A stretch of 64,000 nt of DNA from Acidovorax radicis. GTDB taxonomy: Bacteria > Pseudomonadota > Gammaproteobacteria > Burkholderiales > Burkholderiaceae_C. The notes beneath the pieces are model-generated. The model did not search any database. It saw nothing but the letters and a program-made list of their open reading frames with translations, and was not told the origin of the DNA. A program made the position numbers and the translations under genes. Below are positions 18,512 through 28,663 of the stretch, piece by piece. The first letter of the stretch is position 1. Every line of letters begins with the position of its first letter. The DNA is taken from the NCBI RefSeq assembly GCF_020510705.1, contig NZ_CP075184.1, positions 3,968,001-4,032,000 on the forward strand, written 5' to 3'.

Positions 18512-18560
18512 ACACCCGCCAGCGCTTATATATATTACGCCAACAGCTATATATTCAATA
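18512..18560 (+). repeat. Dispersed hairpin repeat, copy 3 of 11 (diverged)
   Basis: The left arm CCAGCGCTTAT and the tail CAGCTATATATT are present, but the right arm is degenerate (TTACGCC), so the hairpin is weak. It lies between DUF971 and ubiE. Confidence 0.65.
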
Positions 18561-18627
18561 GCATATTGAACCACGGGGACTGCGGGCAAATTCTGCGCCT
18601 GGCCCGGCATGCGCCCCGCCAGCAGCC

Positions 18628-19050
18628 TCAGTGGCTCCCACAGGCATGGCCCCCTGCCCCACCTTTTGGCGCCATGGGCGCATCGCGGTCGGCACCGGCG
18701 GCGGCCAGCCGCCCGGTGTACTGCGCCCACAGCGCATCCTGCTGCTGGCCCAGTTCGTAGAGGTAGTCCCAGGTGAAGATGCCGCTGTCATGCCCGTCCG
18801 AAAACGTGGGCTTGACGGCATAGTTGCCCACCGGCTCCAGGTTGACCAGCGTCACATTGCGCTTGCCCGTCTGCAGCACCTCTTGCCCCGGGCCGTGGCC
18901 CTGCACTTCAGCCGACGGCGAATACACGCGCATCAGCTCAAACGGGATGCGGAACGTGGTGCCATCCGAAAAGCCCACCTCCAGCACGCGCGACTGTTCA
19001 TGCACCGTCAGGGCCTGCGGCGTGGGCGCACCCACTTTCAAACCTGCCAT
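18628..19050 (-). CDS. DUF971 family protein
   Basis: The 140-residue protein contains the DUF971 core: LEVGFSDGTTFRIPFELMRVYSPSAE near residue 24, and VGNYAVKPTFSDGHDSGIFTWDYL. The latter resembles the N-terminal domain of gamma-butyrobetaine hydroxylase, often tied to iron-sulfur metabolism. The tail (about residues 118-140) is Gly/Ala-rich with a late Cys. Function is unproven. It precedes ubiE on the same strand, a common order in this group. Confidence 0.85.
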   Translation of the reverse strand: MAGLKVGAPTPQALTVHEQSRVLEVGFSDGTTFRIPFELMRVYSPSAEVQGHGPGQEVLQTGKRNVTLVNLEPVGNYAVKPTFSDGHDSGIFTWDYLYELGQQQDALWAQYTGRLAAAGADRDAPMAPKGGAGGHACGSH

Positions 19051-19129
19051 GGAATCACCTTGAGAAAACTGTTGTCAGAAACGACGGCTGCCGTTGTCCC
19101 ACCCGCCTCGGCACACGCTGCCAGCAAGG

Positions 19130-19570
19130 TTACCCGGTCGCCCACTGCGCCAGCTGGGACTGCAAGTGCGCCTCCAGCGCTGGCAACAGAGCCTGCACAG
19201 CGGCCTCTTGCGCTGCCGGACTGGTCCGCTGCGCCGCCGCCCAGACCGGCGCCGGAAAATGGCTGTCCCAGTCAAAGCGTGCAATCACATGCCAGTGCAG
19301 GTGCGGCACCATGTTGCCCAAGGCCGCCAGGTTGATTTTGGTGGGCGCCAGGTGCTGGCGCAGCGCCTGCTCCACCACGGCAACGGCCTCCATACACCAC
19401 TGGCGGTCGCTGGCATTCAGGTCGGAGAACTCGGCAACGTGGGCGTTCCACACCACACGGTAGAAGGCGGGAAAACCCGCTTCATCGGCCCGGATGACGC
19501 GCAATTTTTCACCGCGCCAGACCAGCTGTCCACCGTCTTCAGCGCACAAAGGACAAATTGGTTGCACCAT
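19130..19570 (-). CDS. HIT family protein
   Basis: The 146-residue protein has the histidine triad HLHWHVIAR near residue 95, the nucleotide-binding active site of HIT hydrolases. N-terminal CPLC may bind zinc. HIT proteins hydrolyse or transfer nucleotides; the substrate cannot be assigned. The ATG at 19570 is the first in frame. It is followed by the DUF971 gene on the same strand. Confidence 0.88.
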   Translation of the reverse strand: MVQPICPLCAEDGGQLVWRGEKLRVIRADEAGFPAFYRVVWNAHVAEFSDLNASDRQWCMEAVAVVEQALRQHLAPTKINLAALGNMVPHLHWHVIARFDWDSHFPAPVWAAAQRTSPAAQEAAVQALLPALEAHLQSQLAQWATG

Positions 19571-19631
19571 TTCAATGGCCTATGGCGCCGATCAAGGCCC
19601 ATAACGCGTGAGCCTGGCGTGGCCAAAAGTC

Positions 19632-19726
19632 AGGGACGCCGAGCAAGGGCCGCCCCGCAGCGAGGGCGTCGTTCCCCTCCCGCGCAGCGAGAGAGGAGGA
19701 GGGAGCGAAGCGACTCAGGGGGAGCT
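19632..19726 (-). repeat. G+C-rich 3' hairpin repeat, copy C
   Basis: On the minus strand it starts CCCCCTGAGTCGCTTCGC about ten bases after the stop of the FAD oxidoreductase gene. It continues through a C-rich and G-rich pairing region (CCTCCTC, then GGGAGGGG). It resembles copies A and B. Confidence 0.68.
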
Positions 19727-19732
19727 TCATGG

Positions 19733-22700
19733 CTACACCAGCACGCGCTCGATGCCGCCGTTGTTGGCACGCTGCACGTATTCGGGCAACCAGTTCTCAC
19801 CCAAGAGCTGATTGGCCATTTCGATGACGATGTAGTCGGCCTCCAGCAGACCGTTCTGCAGATCGTCCTCATAGCGCTTGAGGCCTTGCAGACAGCTGGG
19901 GCAGCTGGTGAGGATTTTCACATTGGCCTGCTCGGAAACGCTGCCGTTGGCGCGCAGCTGGGCTTCGCCCTTCCTGATTTCTTCTTCCTTGCGAAAACGC
20001 ACCTGGGTCGAAATGTCGGGGCGGGTGACGCCCAGCGTGCCGGACTCTCCACAGCAGCGCTCGCTTTTGATCACGTTGTCGCCAACGAGCGCCTTGACGG
20101 TTTTCATCGAATCGCCCAGCTTCATGGGGTTGTGGCAAGGCTCGTGGTACAGGTAACCGCCCTGGCCACCAGGCAGCGTGATGCCTTTCTCCAGCAGGTA
20201 TTCGTGGATGTCGATGATGCGGCTGCCAGGGAAGATCTTGTCGAACTCGTAGCCCTGCAGCTGGTCGTAGCAGGTGCCGCAGCTCACTACCACCGTCTTG
20301 ATGTCCAGGTAGTTCAGCGTGGTGGCCACGCGGTGGAAGAGCACCCGGTTGTCGGTGATCATCTTGTCGGCCTTGTCAAACTGCCCGCTGCCGCGCTGCG
20401 GGTAGCCGCAGCACAGGTAACCCGGTGGCAACACGGTCTGCACGCCGGCATGCCACAGCATGGCCTGCGTGGCCAGGCCCACCTGACTGAACAAGCGCTC
20501 GGAGCCGCAGCCGGGGAAGTAGAACACCGCCTCGGTCTCGGCCGTGGTGGCCTGCGGGTTGCGGATGATCGGGACGTAGTCCTTGTCCTCGATGTCGAGC
20601 AACGCACGCGCGGTGCGCTTGGGCAGGCCGCCGGGCAGCTTCTTGTTGATGAAGTGGATCACCTGCTCCTTCACGGGCGCAGTGCCCACCGTGGCGGGCG
20701 GGTGTGCGGTCTGCTTGCGGCTCACCTTGCGCAGGATGTCCACCGCCATACGCTGGGCCTTGAAACCCACGTTCACCATGGCCGAGCGCAGCAGCTTGAT
20801 GGTGTCCGGGTTGGTGGCGTTGAGCATGGCCATGGCCAGGGCATTGCCCGGGCGCCAGCTCTTCTTGCCCATCTTGCGCAGCAGGTTGCGCATGTTCATG
20901 GTGACGTCGCCGAAGTCGATCTTCACCGGGCAGGGGTTGTAGCACTTGTGGCACACGGTGCAGTGGTCGGAGACGTCCTCAAACTCCTGCCAGTGTTTGA
21001 TGGAGACGCCGCGGCGCGTCTGCTCTTCGTACAAAAATGCCTCGACCAGCAGCGAGGTCGCCAGGATCTTGTTGCGCGGGCTGTACAGCAGGTTCGCGCG
21101 TGGCACATGGGTGGCGCACACTGGCTTGCACTTGCCGCAGCGCAGGCAGTCCTTCACCGAGTCGGCAATGGCGCCGATATCGCTCTGCTGCATGATCAGT
21201 GACTCATGGCCCATCAGCCCGAAGCTCGGCGTGTAGGCGTTGGTCAAATCGGCATGCAACAGGGGTTTTGAAGCCAAATTGGCCTCTAGCGCTTGTCCAC
21301 CAAGCGCTGGAAGCTCCTGATTTCGGAGCAACTTGCCTTTATTGAAGCGTCCGTCCGGGTCCACCTTCTGCTTGTATTGGGCGAACGGGCGCAGTTCATC
21401 GTCAGTCAAGAACTCCAGCTTGGTGATGCCAATGCCGTGTTCGCCCGAGATCACGCCGTCCAGGCTGCGGGCCAGCACCATGATGCGTTCGACCGCCTGG
21501 TGCGCGGTCTGCAGCATTTCGTAGTCGTCGCTATTGACCGGCAAATTGGTGTGCACATTGCCATCACCCGCGTGCATGTGCAGCGCCACCCACACGCGGC
21601 CCTTGAGCACGCGCTTGTGGATGGACGTGACCTCGTCGAGCAAGGGCTTGAAGGCTGCGCCCGCAAAGATGGTCTGCAGCGGCGCACGCAGCTGGGTTTT
21701 CCAGCTGGCGCGCAGGGTGTGGTCCTGCAGTTGCGGGAACAGCGTTTCCACGTTTTGCAGCCAGCCTGACCACAACACACGCACATCTTCCACCAGGGCA
21801 AGGGCCTGCGCCACGCGGTCTTCCAGCAGCTCGGCCGACGGGATCTCGCTCGCGTCGTCTTGTTTGCCCAGCGGCAGGTTGCCACGTTCAAAAAAGTCGG
21901 TGAGCGCGTCACACAGCTTGATCTTGTTGCGCAGCGACAGCTCGATGTTGATGCGCTCGATGCCGTCGGTGTATTCGGCCATGCGCGGCAGCGGAATCAC
22001 CACGTCTTCGTTGATCTTGAAGGCGTTGGTATGCCGGCTGATGGCCGCCGTGCGCTTGCGGTCGAGCCAGAACTTCTTGCGCGCCTCGGGGCTGATGGCG
22101 ACAAAGCCTTCGCCGCTGCGCGAGTTGGCGATGCGCACCACCTCGCTGGTCACGCGCGCCACATCGTCGGCGTTGTCGCCCGCGATATCGCCGAACAGCA
22201 CCATCTTGGGCAGGCCGCCGCCGTGCTTCTTGCTCTTGGTGGCGTAGCCCACGGCTTTCAGGTAGCGGTCGTCCAGATGCTCCAGGCCGGCCAGCAGCAC
22301 ACCGCTGCGCTTTTGCTCGGCGAACATGAAGTCCTTGATTTCCACAATGCTGGGCACGGCGTCCTTGGCATTGCCAAAGAACTCCAGGCACACGGTGCGC
22401 GTGTGCTCGGGCATGCGGTGCACCACCCAGCGCGCGCTGGTGATGAGGCCGTCGCAGCCCTCCTTCTGGATGCCAGGCAGGCCCGACAGGAACTTGTCCG
22501 TCACGTCCTTGCCCAGGCCCTCCTTGCGGAAGGTCTTGCCCGGAATGTCCAGGCGCTCGGTGCGAATGGGCGTTTTGCCGTCGGCCTCGAAATACTGCAG
22601 TTCGAAGCAGGCCATCTCGGCATCGTGGATCTTGCCCATGTTGTGATCCAGGCGCGTGACTTCGAGCCACTGCGCCTCGGGCGTCACCATGCGCCAGCTG

Positions 22701-23650
22701 GCCAGGTTATCCAGCGCGGTGCCCCACAGCACGGCCTTCTTGCCACCGGCGTTCATCGCAATGTTGCCGCCGATGCACGAGGCCTCGGCACTGGTCGGGT
22801 CCACCGCAAACACAAACCCCGCGCGCTCGGCCGCATCGGCCACGCGCTGGGTGACCACACCGGCTTCGGTCCACACGGAGCCGACTTCGCGGTCCATGCC
22901 CGGCAGGCGGCGCATTTCCACCTCGGTCATGGCTTCGAGCTTTTCGGTGTTGATGACCGCGCTGTTCCAGGTCAGCGGAATGGCGCCGCCCGTATAGCCC
23001 GTGCCACCCCCACGCGGGATGATGGTCATGCCCAGGTCGATACACCCTTTGACCAGACCGGCCATCTCGGCCTCGGTATCGGGGGTGAGCACGACGAAGG
23101 GGTATTCCACGCGCCAGTCGGTGGCGTCAGTGACGTGCGAGACCCGCGAGAGGCCGTCGAACTTGATGTTGTCCTTGGCCGTGAGGCGGCCCAGCGTTTT
23201 GTGGATCTGGCGGCGCAGTTGCGCGGCCCGCTCGAACGCAGCGTTGAAATGCTCCACCGCGCCACGCGCAGCCACCACCAGCTCGCCCACCAGGCGGTCG
23301 CGCCCGGCGTCGTCGTCGGGCGTGCGGCGTTTGTCGATCTCGGCGAGGCGGTGTTGCAGGGCATCCACCAGCAGCTTGCGGCGCGCGGGGTTGTCCAGCA
23401 GGTCGTCTTGCAGGTAGGGATTGCGCTGCACCACCCAGATGTCGCCCAGCACCTCATAAAGCATGCGCGCGGAGCGGCCCGTGCGGCGTTCTGTGCGCAA
23501 CTGGTCGAGCACATCCCACGCGGGCAATCCCAGCAGGCGGATCACGATCTCCCGGTCGGAGAACGAAGTGTAGTTATAGGGAATCTCGCGCAGACGCGCA
23601 GGCTCGGCAGCCTGCGCCTGCAAGGCAGCCAACACTATCGGAACATTCAT
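19733..23650 (-). CDS. Large FAD-linked oxidase/iron-sulfur oxidoreductase (DUF3683 type)
   Basis: The 1305-residue protein joins three parts: an N-terminal DUF3683-like domain ([18 protein letters not shown]), an FAD-binding oxidase of the D-lactate/glycolate dehydrogenase type with [14 protein letters not shown] and a C-terminal GEHGIGITK, and a two-cluster ferredoxin plus CCG-type heterodisulfide-reductase part. The ferredoxin motifs are [11 protein letters not shown] and [12 protein letters not shown]; the later Cys blocks are CCGYPQR, CGTCYDQ and CCGESG. It probably oxidises a 2-hydroxy acid and passes electrons on; the substrate is unknown. The ATG at 23650 (MNVPIVL) was chosen. A dispersed hairpin repeat lies in frame in the linker at about residue 780. 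Confidence 0.88.
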   Translation of the reverse strand: MNVPIVLAALQAQAAEPARLREIPYNYTSFSDREIVIRLLGLPAWDVLDQLRTERRTGRSARMLYEVLGDIWVVQRNPYLQDDLLDNPARRKLLVDALQHRLAEIDKRRTPDDDAGRDRLVGELVVAARGAVEHFNAAFERAAQLRRQIHKTLGRLTAKDNIKFDGLSRVSHVTDATDWRVEYPFVVLTPDTEAEMAGLVKGCIDLGMTIIPRGGGTGYTGGAIPLTWNSAVINTEKLEAMTEVEMRRLPGMDREVGSVWTEAGVVTQRVADAAERAGFVFAVDPTSAEASCIGGNIAMNAGGKKAVLWGTALDNLASWRMVTPEAQWLEVTRLDHNMGKIHDAEMACFELQYFEADGKTPIRTERLDIPGKTFRKEGLGKDVTDKFLSGLPGIQKEGCDGLITSARWVVHRMPEHTRTVCLEFFGNAKDAVPSIVEIKDFMFAEQKRSGVLLAGLEHLDDRYLKAVGYATKSKKHGGGLPKMVLFGDIAGDNADDVARVTSEVVRIANSRSGEGFVAISPEARKKFWLDRKRTAAISRHTNAFKINEDVVIPLPRMAEYTDGIERINIELSLRNKIKLCDALTDFFERGNLPLGKQDDASEIPSAELLEDRVAQALALVEDVRVLWSGWLQNVETLFPQLQDHTLRASWKTQLRAPLQTIFAGAAFKPLLDEVTSIHKRVLKGRVWVALHMHAGDGNVHTNLPVNSDDYEMLQTAHQAVERIMVLARSLDGVISGEHGIGITKLEFLTDDELRPFAQYKQKVDPDGRFNKGKLLRNQELPALGGQALEANLASKPLLHADLTNAYTPSFGLMGHESLIMQQSDIGAIADSVKDCLRCGKCKPVCATHVPRANLLYSPRNKILATSLLVEAFLYEEQTRRGVSIKHWQEFEDVSDHCTVCHKCYNPCPVKIDFGDVTMNMRNLLRKMGKKSWRPGNALAMAMLNATNPDTIKLLRSAMVNVGFKAQRMAVDILRKVSRKQTAHPPATVGTAPVKEQVIHFINKKLPGGLPKRTARALLDIEDKDYVPIIRNPQATTAETEAVFYFPGCGSERLFSQVGLATQAMLWHAGVQTVLPPGYLCCGYPQRGSGQFDKADKMITDNRVLFHRVATTLNYLDIKTVVVSCGTCYDQLQGYEFDKIFPGSRIIDIHEYLLEKGITLPGGQGGYLYHEPCHNPMKLGDSMKTVKALVGDNVIKSERCCGESGTLGVTRPDISTQVRFRKEEEIRKGEAQLRANGSVSEQANVKILTSCPSCLQGLKRYEDDLQNGLLEADYIVIEMANQLLGENWLPEYVQRANNGGIERVLV
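21277..21325 (+). repeat. Dispersed hairpin repeat, copy 4 of 11, inside a gene
   Basis: The copy reads GGCCTCTAGCGCTTG, a short loop, then CAAGCGCTGGAAGCT. It lies within the FAD oxidoreductase gene, antisense and without breaking the frame. It codes for the linker between the flavin and iron-sulfur parts. Confidence 0.8.
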
Positions 23651-23768
23651 GGGGGATCTACCTGGGTTGGGCGCTGCGCGCCCATGACTCGGGGGCGTGA
23701 TTTTATGACACCCGTCTGCCGTCTGCCCGGTGCGGGCCAGGAAGGCCCGCACCCGCTGGGCTGAGCGC

Positions 23769-24998
23769 TTAGAACAACACCCGCGTGCGCAACGTGCCAA
23801 CCACCTTCGCCAGCTTGTCCAGCGCGAGATCGGACGAGGCGGCATCGATGTCGATCACCACGTAGCCCACCGCCTCGTTGGTCTGCAGATACTGGGCGGC
23901 GATATTGATGTGGTTGTCTGAAAAAATCTGGTTAATTTGCGACAACACGCCCGGCACGTTGCGGTGAATGTGCAGCAGGCGGTGTTTGCCAGGGTGTGCG
24001 GGCAACGCCACTTCAGGGAAGTTGACCGACGAGGTGCTGGTGCCGTTGTCGCTGTATTTCACGAGCTTCTCCGCCACTTCCAGGCCGATGTTGGCCTGCG
24101 CTTCCATGGTGGAACCGCCGATGTGGGGGGTGAGAATCACGTTGTCCAGCCCGCGCAGGGGCGACAGGAACTCATCTTTGTTGCTGCGTGGCTCCACCGG
24201 GAACACGTCGATGGCGGCGCCCAGCAGCTTCTTGGCCTTGAGCGCATCGGCCAGGGCCGCGATATCGACCACCGTGCCACGCGCGGCGTTGATCAGGATG
24301 CCGTCGGGTTTCATGGCGGCGATCTCGGCGGCGCCGATCATCCCTTCGGTGGACGGCAGCTCGGGCACATGCAGACTCACGATGTCGCTCTGGCCAAGCA
24401 GATCGTGCAGATGCTGCACCTGGCGGGCATTGCCCAGCGGCAGCTTGTTGACCACGTCAAAAAACGCCACATGCATGCCCAGGGCTTCGGCCAGCACCGA
24501 CAGCTGGGTGCCGATCGAGCCATACCCTACGATGCCCAGGGTCTTGCCACGAATCTCATACGCGTTGTCGGCCGACTTGAGCCAACCGCCGCGGTGCGCC
24601 ACTGCGTTTTTCTCGGGGATGCCGCGCAACAGCAAGATGGCCTCGGCCAGCACCAGCTCGGCCACCGAGCGGGTGTTGGAATACGGCGCATTGAACACCG
24701 CAATACCACGCTCGCGGGCCGCGTTGAGGTTCACCTGATTGGTGCCGATGCAAAAGCAGCCCACCGCCACCAGTTTGTGAGCCTGGGCAAAAACCTCTTC
24801 GGTCAACTGCGTGCGCGAACGAATGCCGACAAAGTGCACGTCGGCAATCTTGCGTTTGAGTTCTTCATCAGGCAACGCGCCCTGCACTGTCTCGATCTGG
24901 GTGTAGCCCGCACCGCGAATCACATCCACCGCAGAGGAATGGATGCCCTCAAGCAACAAAAATTTGATCTTGTTCTTGTCCAGCGAATTGGTGGTCAT
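23769..24998 (-). CDS. serA: D-3-phosphoglycerate dehydrogenase
   Basis: This is the first enzyme of serine synthesis, oxidising 3-phosphoglycerate with NAD. The 409 residues carry GIRSRTQL and the NAD site [17 protein letters not shown], the catalytic [10 protein letters not shown] block, and a C-terminal ACT domain ([13 protein letters not shown]) for serine feedback, as in the E. coli type. Its stop is 118 bases before the ATG of the FAD oxidoreductase gene, which lies downstream of it on the same strand. Confidence 0.95.
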   Translation of the reverse strand: MTTNSLDKNKIKFLLLEGIHSSAVDVIRGAGYTQIETVQGALPDEELKRKIADVHFVGIRSRTQLTEEVFAQAHKLVAVGCFCIGTNQVNLNAARERGIAVFNAPYSNTRSVAELVLAEAILLLRGIPEKNAVAHRGGWLKSADNAYEIRGKTLGIVGYGSIGTQLSVLAEALGMHVAFFDVVNKLPLGNARQVQHLHDLLGQSDIVSLHVPELPSTEGMIGAAEIAAMKPDGILINAARGTVVDIAALADALKAKKLLGAAIDVFPVEPRSNKDEFLSPLRGLDNVILTPHIGGSTMEAQANIGLEVAEKLVKYSDNGTSTSSVNFPEVALPAHPGKHRLLHIHRNVPGVLSQINQIFSDNHINIAAQYLQTNEAVGYVVIDIDAASSDLALDKLAKVVGTLRTRVLF

Positions 24999-25131
24999 GG
25001 CAGTTCTGAGGTTCAGTAAAAAGACAGGGTGGCGTTACAAACAGGCCGCCCGGCGAAGTGGCAGATGCCACTATGCACCAAGCATGGTGCATCGCACAAA
25101 ACCTTGCAGCACTCGGCAAATGGTTAAAACA

Positions 25132-25149
25132 TTGTCACAAAAGAGTCAC
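25132..25149 (+). promoter_or_regulatory. Putative Pho box upstream of ugpB
   Basis: The 18-base sequence TTGTCAC-AAAA-GAGTCAC is two seven-base direct repeats separated by four A, the layout of a PhoB binding site (consensus CTGTCAT repeats). It lies 139 bases upstream of ugpB. PhoB control of ugp is known in E. coli. No clear -10 box was placed. Confidence 0.6.
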
Positions 25150-25162
25150 AATTACACCCCTT

Positions 25163-25184
25163 GGGAATCCCCACGGGGTTTCCC
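25163..25184. repeat. Inverted repeat in the ugpB leader
   Basis: GGGAATCCCC-AC-GGGGTTTCCC forms a ten-pair stem with one T-T mismatch. It lies 14 bases after the Pho-box-like site. It could be an operator or a leader hairpin; no known factor is suggested. Confidence 0.4.
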
Positions 25185-25288
25185 CCGTTGTTACAGACGT
25201 CCGCGCTGTGCGACAACGACACACTCTCGTCACAAAAGCTGACTAAGGTCCGGCTCTTGTGCATTTCGTCATTCTTGGAGATTCATAC

Positions 25289-26602
25289 ATGCAATTCAAG
25301 CATCTGGCGCTCGCTGCGGCCGTCGCTCTTTCTGTCTGTGCGCCTGCTCAAGCACAGGCACCGGTCGAGATCCAGTGGTGGCACTCGATGAGCTCTGCGC
25401 TCGGCGACTGGGTCAACGACCTGGCCAAGCAATACAACGCCAGCCAGACCAAATACAAAGTGGTGCCCACCTACAAGGGCTCGTATGACGAATCCATGAC
25501 GGGCGCCATTGCCGCCTTCCGTGCGGGCAACGCCCCTCACATCCTGCAGGTGTTTGAAGTAGGCACCGCCACCATGATGGCCAGCAAAGGCGCCATCGTG
25601 CCCGTCGCCAAGGTGCTCAACGACGGCGGCTTCAAGTTCGACCCCACCCAATACGTATCGGCCGTGGCCGGCTACTACACGGCACCCAACGGCCAGATGC
25701 TGAGCTACCCGCTCAACAGCTCCACGACGGTGTTCTACTACAACAAGGACGCCTTCAAGAAGGCGGGCCTCGATGCCGAGAAGCCGCCCAAGACCTGGCC
25801 CGAAGTGTTTGCCGCAGCCTCCAAGCTGAAGGCCAGCGGCCATAGCTGCCCATTTACCACCAGCTGGATCAGCTGGACACAACTGGAAAGCTTCTCGCTG
25901 TGGCACAACACGCTGTTCGCATCCAAGAACAACGGGTTTGATGGCAACGACGCCCAGCTGATGATCAACACGCCGCTGCATGTGCGCCACTTTGAGAACC
26001 TGGCCAAGGCATCCAAGGAAGGCAGCTTTGTCTACAAGGGTCGCGCCAACGCGCCCGACGCATCGTTCCCCTCGGGCGAATGCGCCATGATCACCGGGTC
26101 CGCCGGCCTGTATGCCCGCGTTGCCAAAGAGGCCAAGTTCGCCTACGGCATCTCGACGCTGCCGTACTACCCCGACGTGAAGGGTGCGCCCCAGAACACC
26201 GCCATCGGTGGCGCCAGCCTGTGGGTGATGTCCGGTAAGAAGCCTGAAGAGTACAAGGGCGTGGCCGACTTCCTGAACTTCCTGAACGACACCAAGATCC
26301 AGGCCGCCAGCCACCAGCGCACGGGCTACCTGCCTGTGACGACGGCAGCCTACAAGCTGACGGAGGCCTCCGGCTTCTACGAAAAGCACCCTGGCACCGA
26401 TGTGGCCGTGACGCAGATGATCCGCAAGGCCACCGATAAGTCGCGCGGCATCCGCCTGGGCAACTTCGTGCAGATTCGCACCATCATCGACGAAGAAACT
26501 GAACAGATCTGGGCGGGCAAGAAGACCCCCAAGGAAGCTTTGGACACCGCCGTCACCCGCGGCAACGAGCAACTGGCACGCTTCGCACGCGCCAACAAGT
26601 AA
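25289..26602 (+). CDS. ugpB: sn-Glycerol-3-phosphate ABC transporter, substrate-binding protein
   Basis: The 437-residue periplasmic protein has a Sec signal ending near APAQAQA, followed by the UgpB-like VEIQWWHSMSSALGDWVNDL start of the mature part. It binds glycerol-3-phosphate or glycerophosphodiesters and feeds UgpAE. The ATG at 25289 has GGAG eight bases upstream. It is the first gene of the operon and lies downstream of a Pho-box-like site. A set of hairpins follows before ugpA. Confidence 0.93.
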   Translation: MQFKHLALAAAVALSVCAPAQAQAPVEIQWWHSMSSALGDWVNDLAKQYNASQTKYKVVPTYKGSYDESMTGAIAAFRAGNAPHILQVFEVGTATMMASKGAIVPVAKVLNDGGFKFDPTQYVSAVAGYYTAPNGQMLSYPLNSSTTVFYYNKDAFKKAGLDAEKPPKTWPEVFAAASKLKASGHSCPFTTSWISWTQLESFSLWHNTLFASKNNGFDGNDAQLMINTPLHVRHFENLAKASKEGSFVYKGRANAPDASFPSGECAMITGSAGLYARVAKEAKFAYGISTLPYYPDVKGAPQNTAIGGASLWVMSGKKPEEYKGVADFLNFLNDTKIQAASHQRTGYLPVTTAAYKLTEASGFYEKHPGTDVAVTQMIRKATDKSRGIRLGNFVQIRTIIDEETEQIWAGKKTPKEALDTAVTRGNEQLARFARANK

Positions 26603-26658
26603 GCACTGACAAGCCTCTGTTGGTGTCGCCCGCACTTTGGTGCGGGTGACATCTCAAG

Positions 26659-26709
26659 CCCGCCGCCCCGTAAACCACCCGGTTTACTGGGGCGGCGGGT
26701 TGTCTTTTT
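26659..26709 (+). terminator. Strong hairpin between ugpB and ugpA
   Basis: CCCGCCGCCCC-GTAAACC pairs with GGTTTAC-T-GGGGCGGCGGG (one bulge), followed by TGTCTTTTT. A smaller stem (CCCGCAC/GTGCGGG) precedes it at 26629-26646. Such hairpins can protect the binding-protein mRNA and reduce expression of the downstream permease genes. Confidence 0.65.
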
Positions 26710-26713
26710 GGCC

Positions 26714-26736
26714 GCCGGGCCTTTACCCGGCTTTTT
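26714..26736 (+). terminator. Second terminator-like hairpin between ugpB and ugpA
   Basis: GCCGGG-CCTTTA-CCCGGC is followed at once by TTTTT. It lies 42 bases before the ugpA start and could work as a partial terminator. Confidence 0.6.
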
Positions 26737-26777
26737 GTGGGCACACCAAGCACACAACACGCTCTAAGAGTCTGGAC

Positions 26778-27659
26778 ATGGAAAAACGCGTTCTCTTTCG
26801 CTCTGCGTGGCTACCCTGGGTGCTTTTGGCACCTCAGTTAGCCATCATCAGCGTTTTCTTTTTCTGGCCTGCGGGCCAGGCCCTGGTGCAGTCGTTTCAG
26901 ATGCAGGACACCTTTGGCTTCTCCCGGGAGTGGGTGGGCTTTGACAACTTCCGAAATCTGTTCTCAGACCCGGGCTACCTGGCATCCTTCAAGACCACGG
27001 CGTTCTTCTCCATCCTGGTGGCCACCAGCGGCATCGGGCTGTCGCTGATCCTGGCCATCTTTGCCGACCGCATCGTCAAAGGTGCGCTGGCCTACAAAAC
27101 GGCGCTCCTGCTGCCTTATGCAGTCGCCCCGGCCGTGGCTGGCGTGTTGTGGATGTTCATGTTCTCGCCCTCTCTCGGGGTGGTGGCCTACATGCTGCGC
27201 CAGTCGGGCTTTGACTGGAACCACATGCTCAACTCCAACCACGCGATGACGCTCATCGTGGTGGCAGCGGTGTGGAAGCAGATTTCCTACAATTTCCTGT
27301 TCTTTCTGGCGGGTCTGCAGTCCATTCCCAAATCGCTCATTGAAGCGGCCGCCATTGATGGTGCCGGCCCATGGCGGCGCTTTTGGAGCATCCAGTTCCC
27401 GCTGCTCTCGCCCACCACGTTCTTTTTGCTGGTGATCAACGTGGTGTATGCGTTCTTCGACACCTTCGCCATCATCGACTCGACCACCCAGGGCGGCCCT
27501 GGGCGCGATACGTCCATCCTGGTTTACAAGGTGTATTACGACGGCTTCAAGGCCATGGACATGGGTGGCTCGGCCGCGCAGTCGGTGGTGCTGATGGCGA
27601 TCGTGGTGGTGCTCACCGTGATCCAGTTCCGCTACGTTGAGAAGAAAGTGCAGTACTGA
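26778..27659 (+). CDS. ugpA: sn-Glycerol-3-phosphate ABC transporter permease UgpA
   Basis: The 293-residue inner-membrane permease has six predicted helices and the ABC EAA loop [21 protein letters not shown]. It pairs with UgpE to form the channel. The ATG at 26778 (MEKRVLFRS) was chosen; the open frame upstream runs through the hairpin region. ugpE starts two bases after the stop codon. Confidence 0.92.
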   Translation: MEKRVLFRSAWLPWVLLAPQLAIISVFFFWPAGQALVQSFQMQDTFGFSREWVGFDNFRNLFSDPGYLASFKTTAFFSILVATSGIGLSLILAIFADRIVKGALAYKTALLLPYAVAPAVAGVLWMFMFSPSLGVVAYMLRQSGFDWNHMLNSNHAMTLIVVAAVWKQISYNFLFFLAGLQSIPKSLIEAAAIDGAGPWRRFWSIQFPLLSPTTFFLLVINVVYAFFDTFAIIDSTTQGGPGRDTSILVYKVYYDGFKAMDMGGSAAQSVVLMAIVVVLTVIQFRYVEKKVQY

Positions 27660-27660
27660 A

Positions 27661-28512
27661 ATGGTTGAACGTAGTCCTTATCTCACCGCGTTCTCGCACC
27701 TCATCATGGTGCTGGGCGTGATCATCGTCGGCTTTCCGCTGTACCTGGCGTTTGTGGCATCCACCCACACTGCACAAGACATCGTGCAAGTGCCCATGCC
27801 CCTGCTGCCCGGCAATAACTTCTGGCAGACCTACCACGACGCCCTGTTTGGCGGCGGCTCGGGCGCAGGCTCCACAGCCCCCGTGGCCCGCATGATGTGG
27901 GTGAGCTTTGTCACCGCCATCGTCATCACCGTGGGCAAGATCGCGATCTCGCTGCTGTCGGCCTTCGCCATCGTTTACTTCCGCTTCCCGTTCAAGGGCA
28001 TCTGCTTCTGGCTCATCTTCATCACGCTGATGCTGCCGGTGGAAGTGCGCATCGGCCCCACGTACCAGGTGGTGTCGGACCTCGGAATGCTCAACAGCTA
28101 TGCGGGGCTCACGGTGCCGCTGATTGCGTCGGCCACGGCCACATTCCTGTTCCGGCAGTTCTTCCTCACGGTGCCCGACGAGTTGGTCGAAGCCGCCCGC
28201 GTGGACGGTGCCGGCCCCATGCGCTTCTTCAAGGACATCCTGGTGCCGCTGTCGCGCACGTCGATCGCCGCTCTGTTCGTGATTCAGTTCATCTACGGCT
28301 GGAACCAGTACCTGTGGCCACTGCTGGTGACCACCTCGGAAGACATGTACCCCGTGGTGATCGGCATCAAGCGCATGATTGCCGGCGGCGATGCGGGCAA
28401 CGAGTGGAACATCGTGATGGCCACCGCCCTGTTGGCCATGCTGCCCCCTGCCCTGGTCGTGGTGCTCATGCAGCGCTGGTTCGTCAAGGGCCTGGTCGAT
28501 ACCGAGAAATAA
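27661..28512 (+). CDS. ugpE: sn-Glycerol-3-phosphate ABC transporter permease UgpE
   Basis: The 283-residue permease has six predicted helices and the EAA loop [21 protein letters not shown]. It is the partner of UgpA. The ATG follows the ugpA stop after one base. A dispersed repeat lies between it and ugpC. Confidence 0.92.
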   Translation: MVERSPYLTAFSHLIMVLGVIIVGFPLYLAFVASTHTAQDIVQVPMPLLPGNNFWQTYHDALFGGGSGAGSTAPVARMMWVSFVTAIVITVGKIAISLLSAFAIVYFRFPFKGICFWLIFITLMLPVEVRIGPTYQVVSDLGMLNSYAGLTVPLIASATATFLFRQFFLTVPDELVEAARVDGAGPMRFFKDILVPLSRTSIAALFVIQFIYGWNQYLWPLLVTTSEDMYPVVIGIKRMIAGGDAGNEWNIVMATALLAMLPPALVVVLMQRWFVKGLVDTEK

Positions 28513-28516
28513 GCAC

Positions 28517-28568
28517 CAAAACACTGCCCAGCGCTTATTCCATAAGCGCAAGCAGCTATCAAATCAAT
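28517..28568 (+). repeat. Dispersed hairpin repeat, copy 5 of 11
   Basis: CCAGCGCTTAT-TCC-ATAAGCGC followed by AAGCAGCTATCAAAT. It begins four bases after the ugpE stop, in the sense direction of the operon. Confidence 0.8.
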
Positions 28569-28663
28569 ACCACTTACGTACCACAAGCCGATGCACGCCG
28601 CTCGCCCCCCAGCGCAGAACCTCGCTGCATCCTTCTTTGCGTAAGTCACCACTCATTGCAATC

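Noticed and set aside
19094..23764. Long + strand open frames (702 and 634 codons) opposite the FAD oxidoreductase gene
   Set aside because: They are antisense shadows of a gene with clear domains; composition is typical of mirrored codons.
23651..23845. Longer N-terminus for the FAD oxidoreductase
   Set aside because: The added 65 residues are not family-like, and the MNVPIVL start fits the DUF3683 opening; the extension overlaps the gap before serA.
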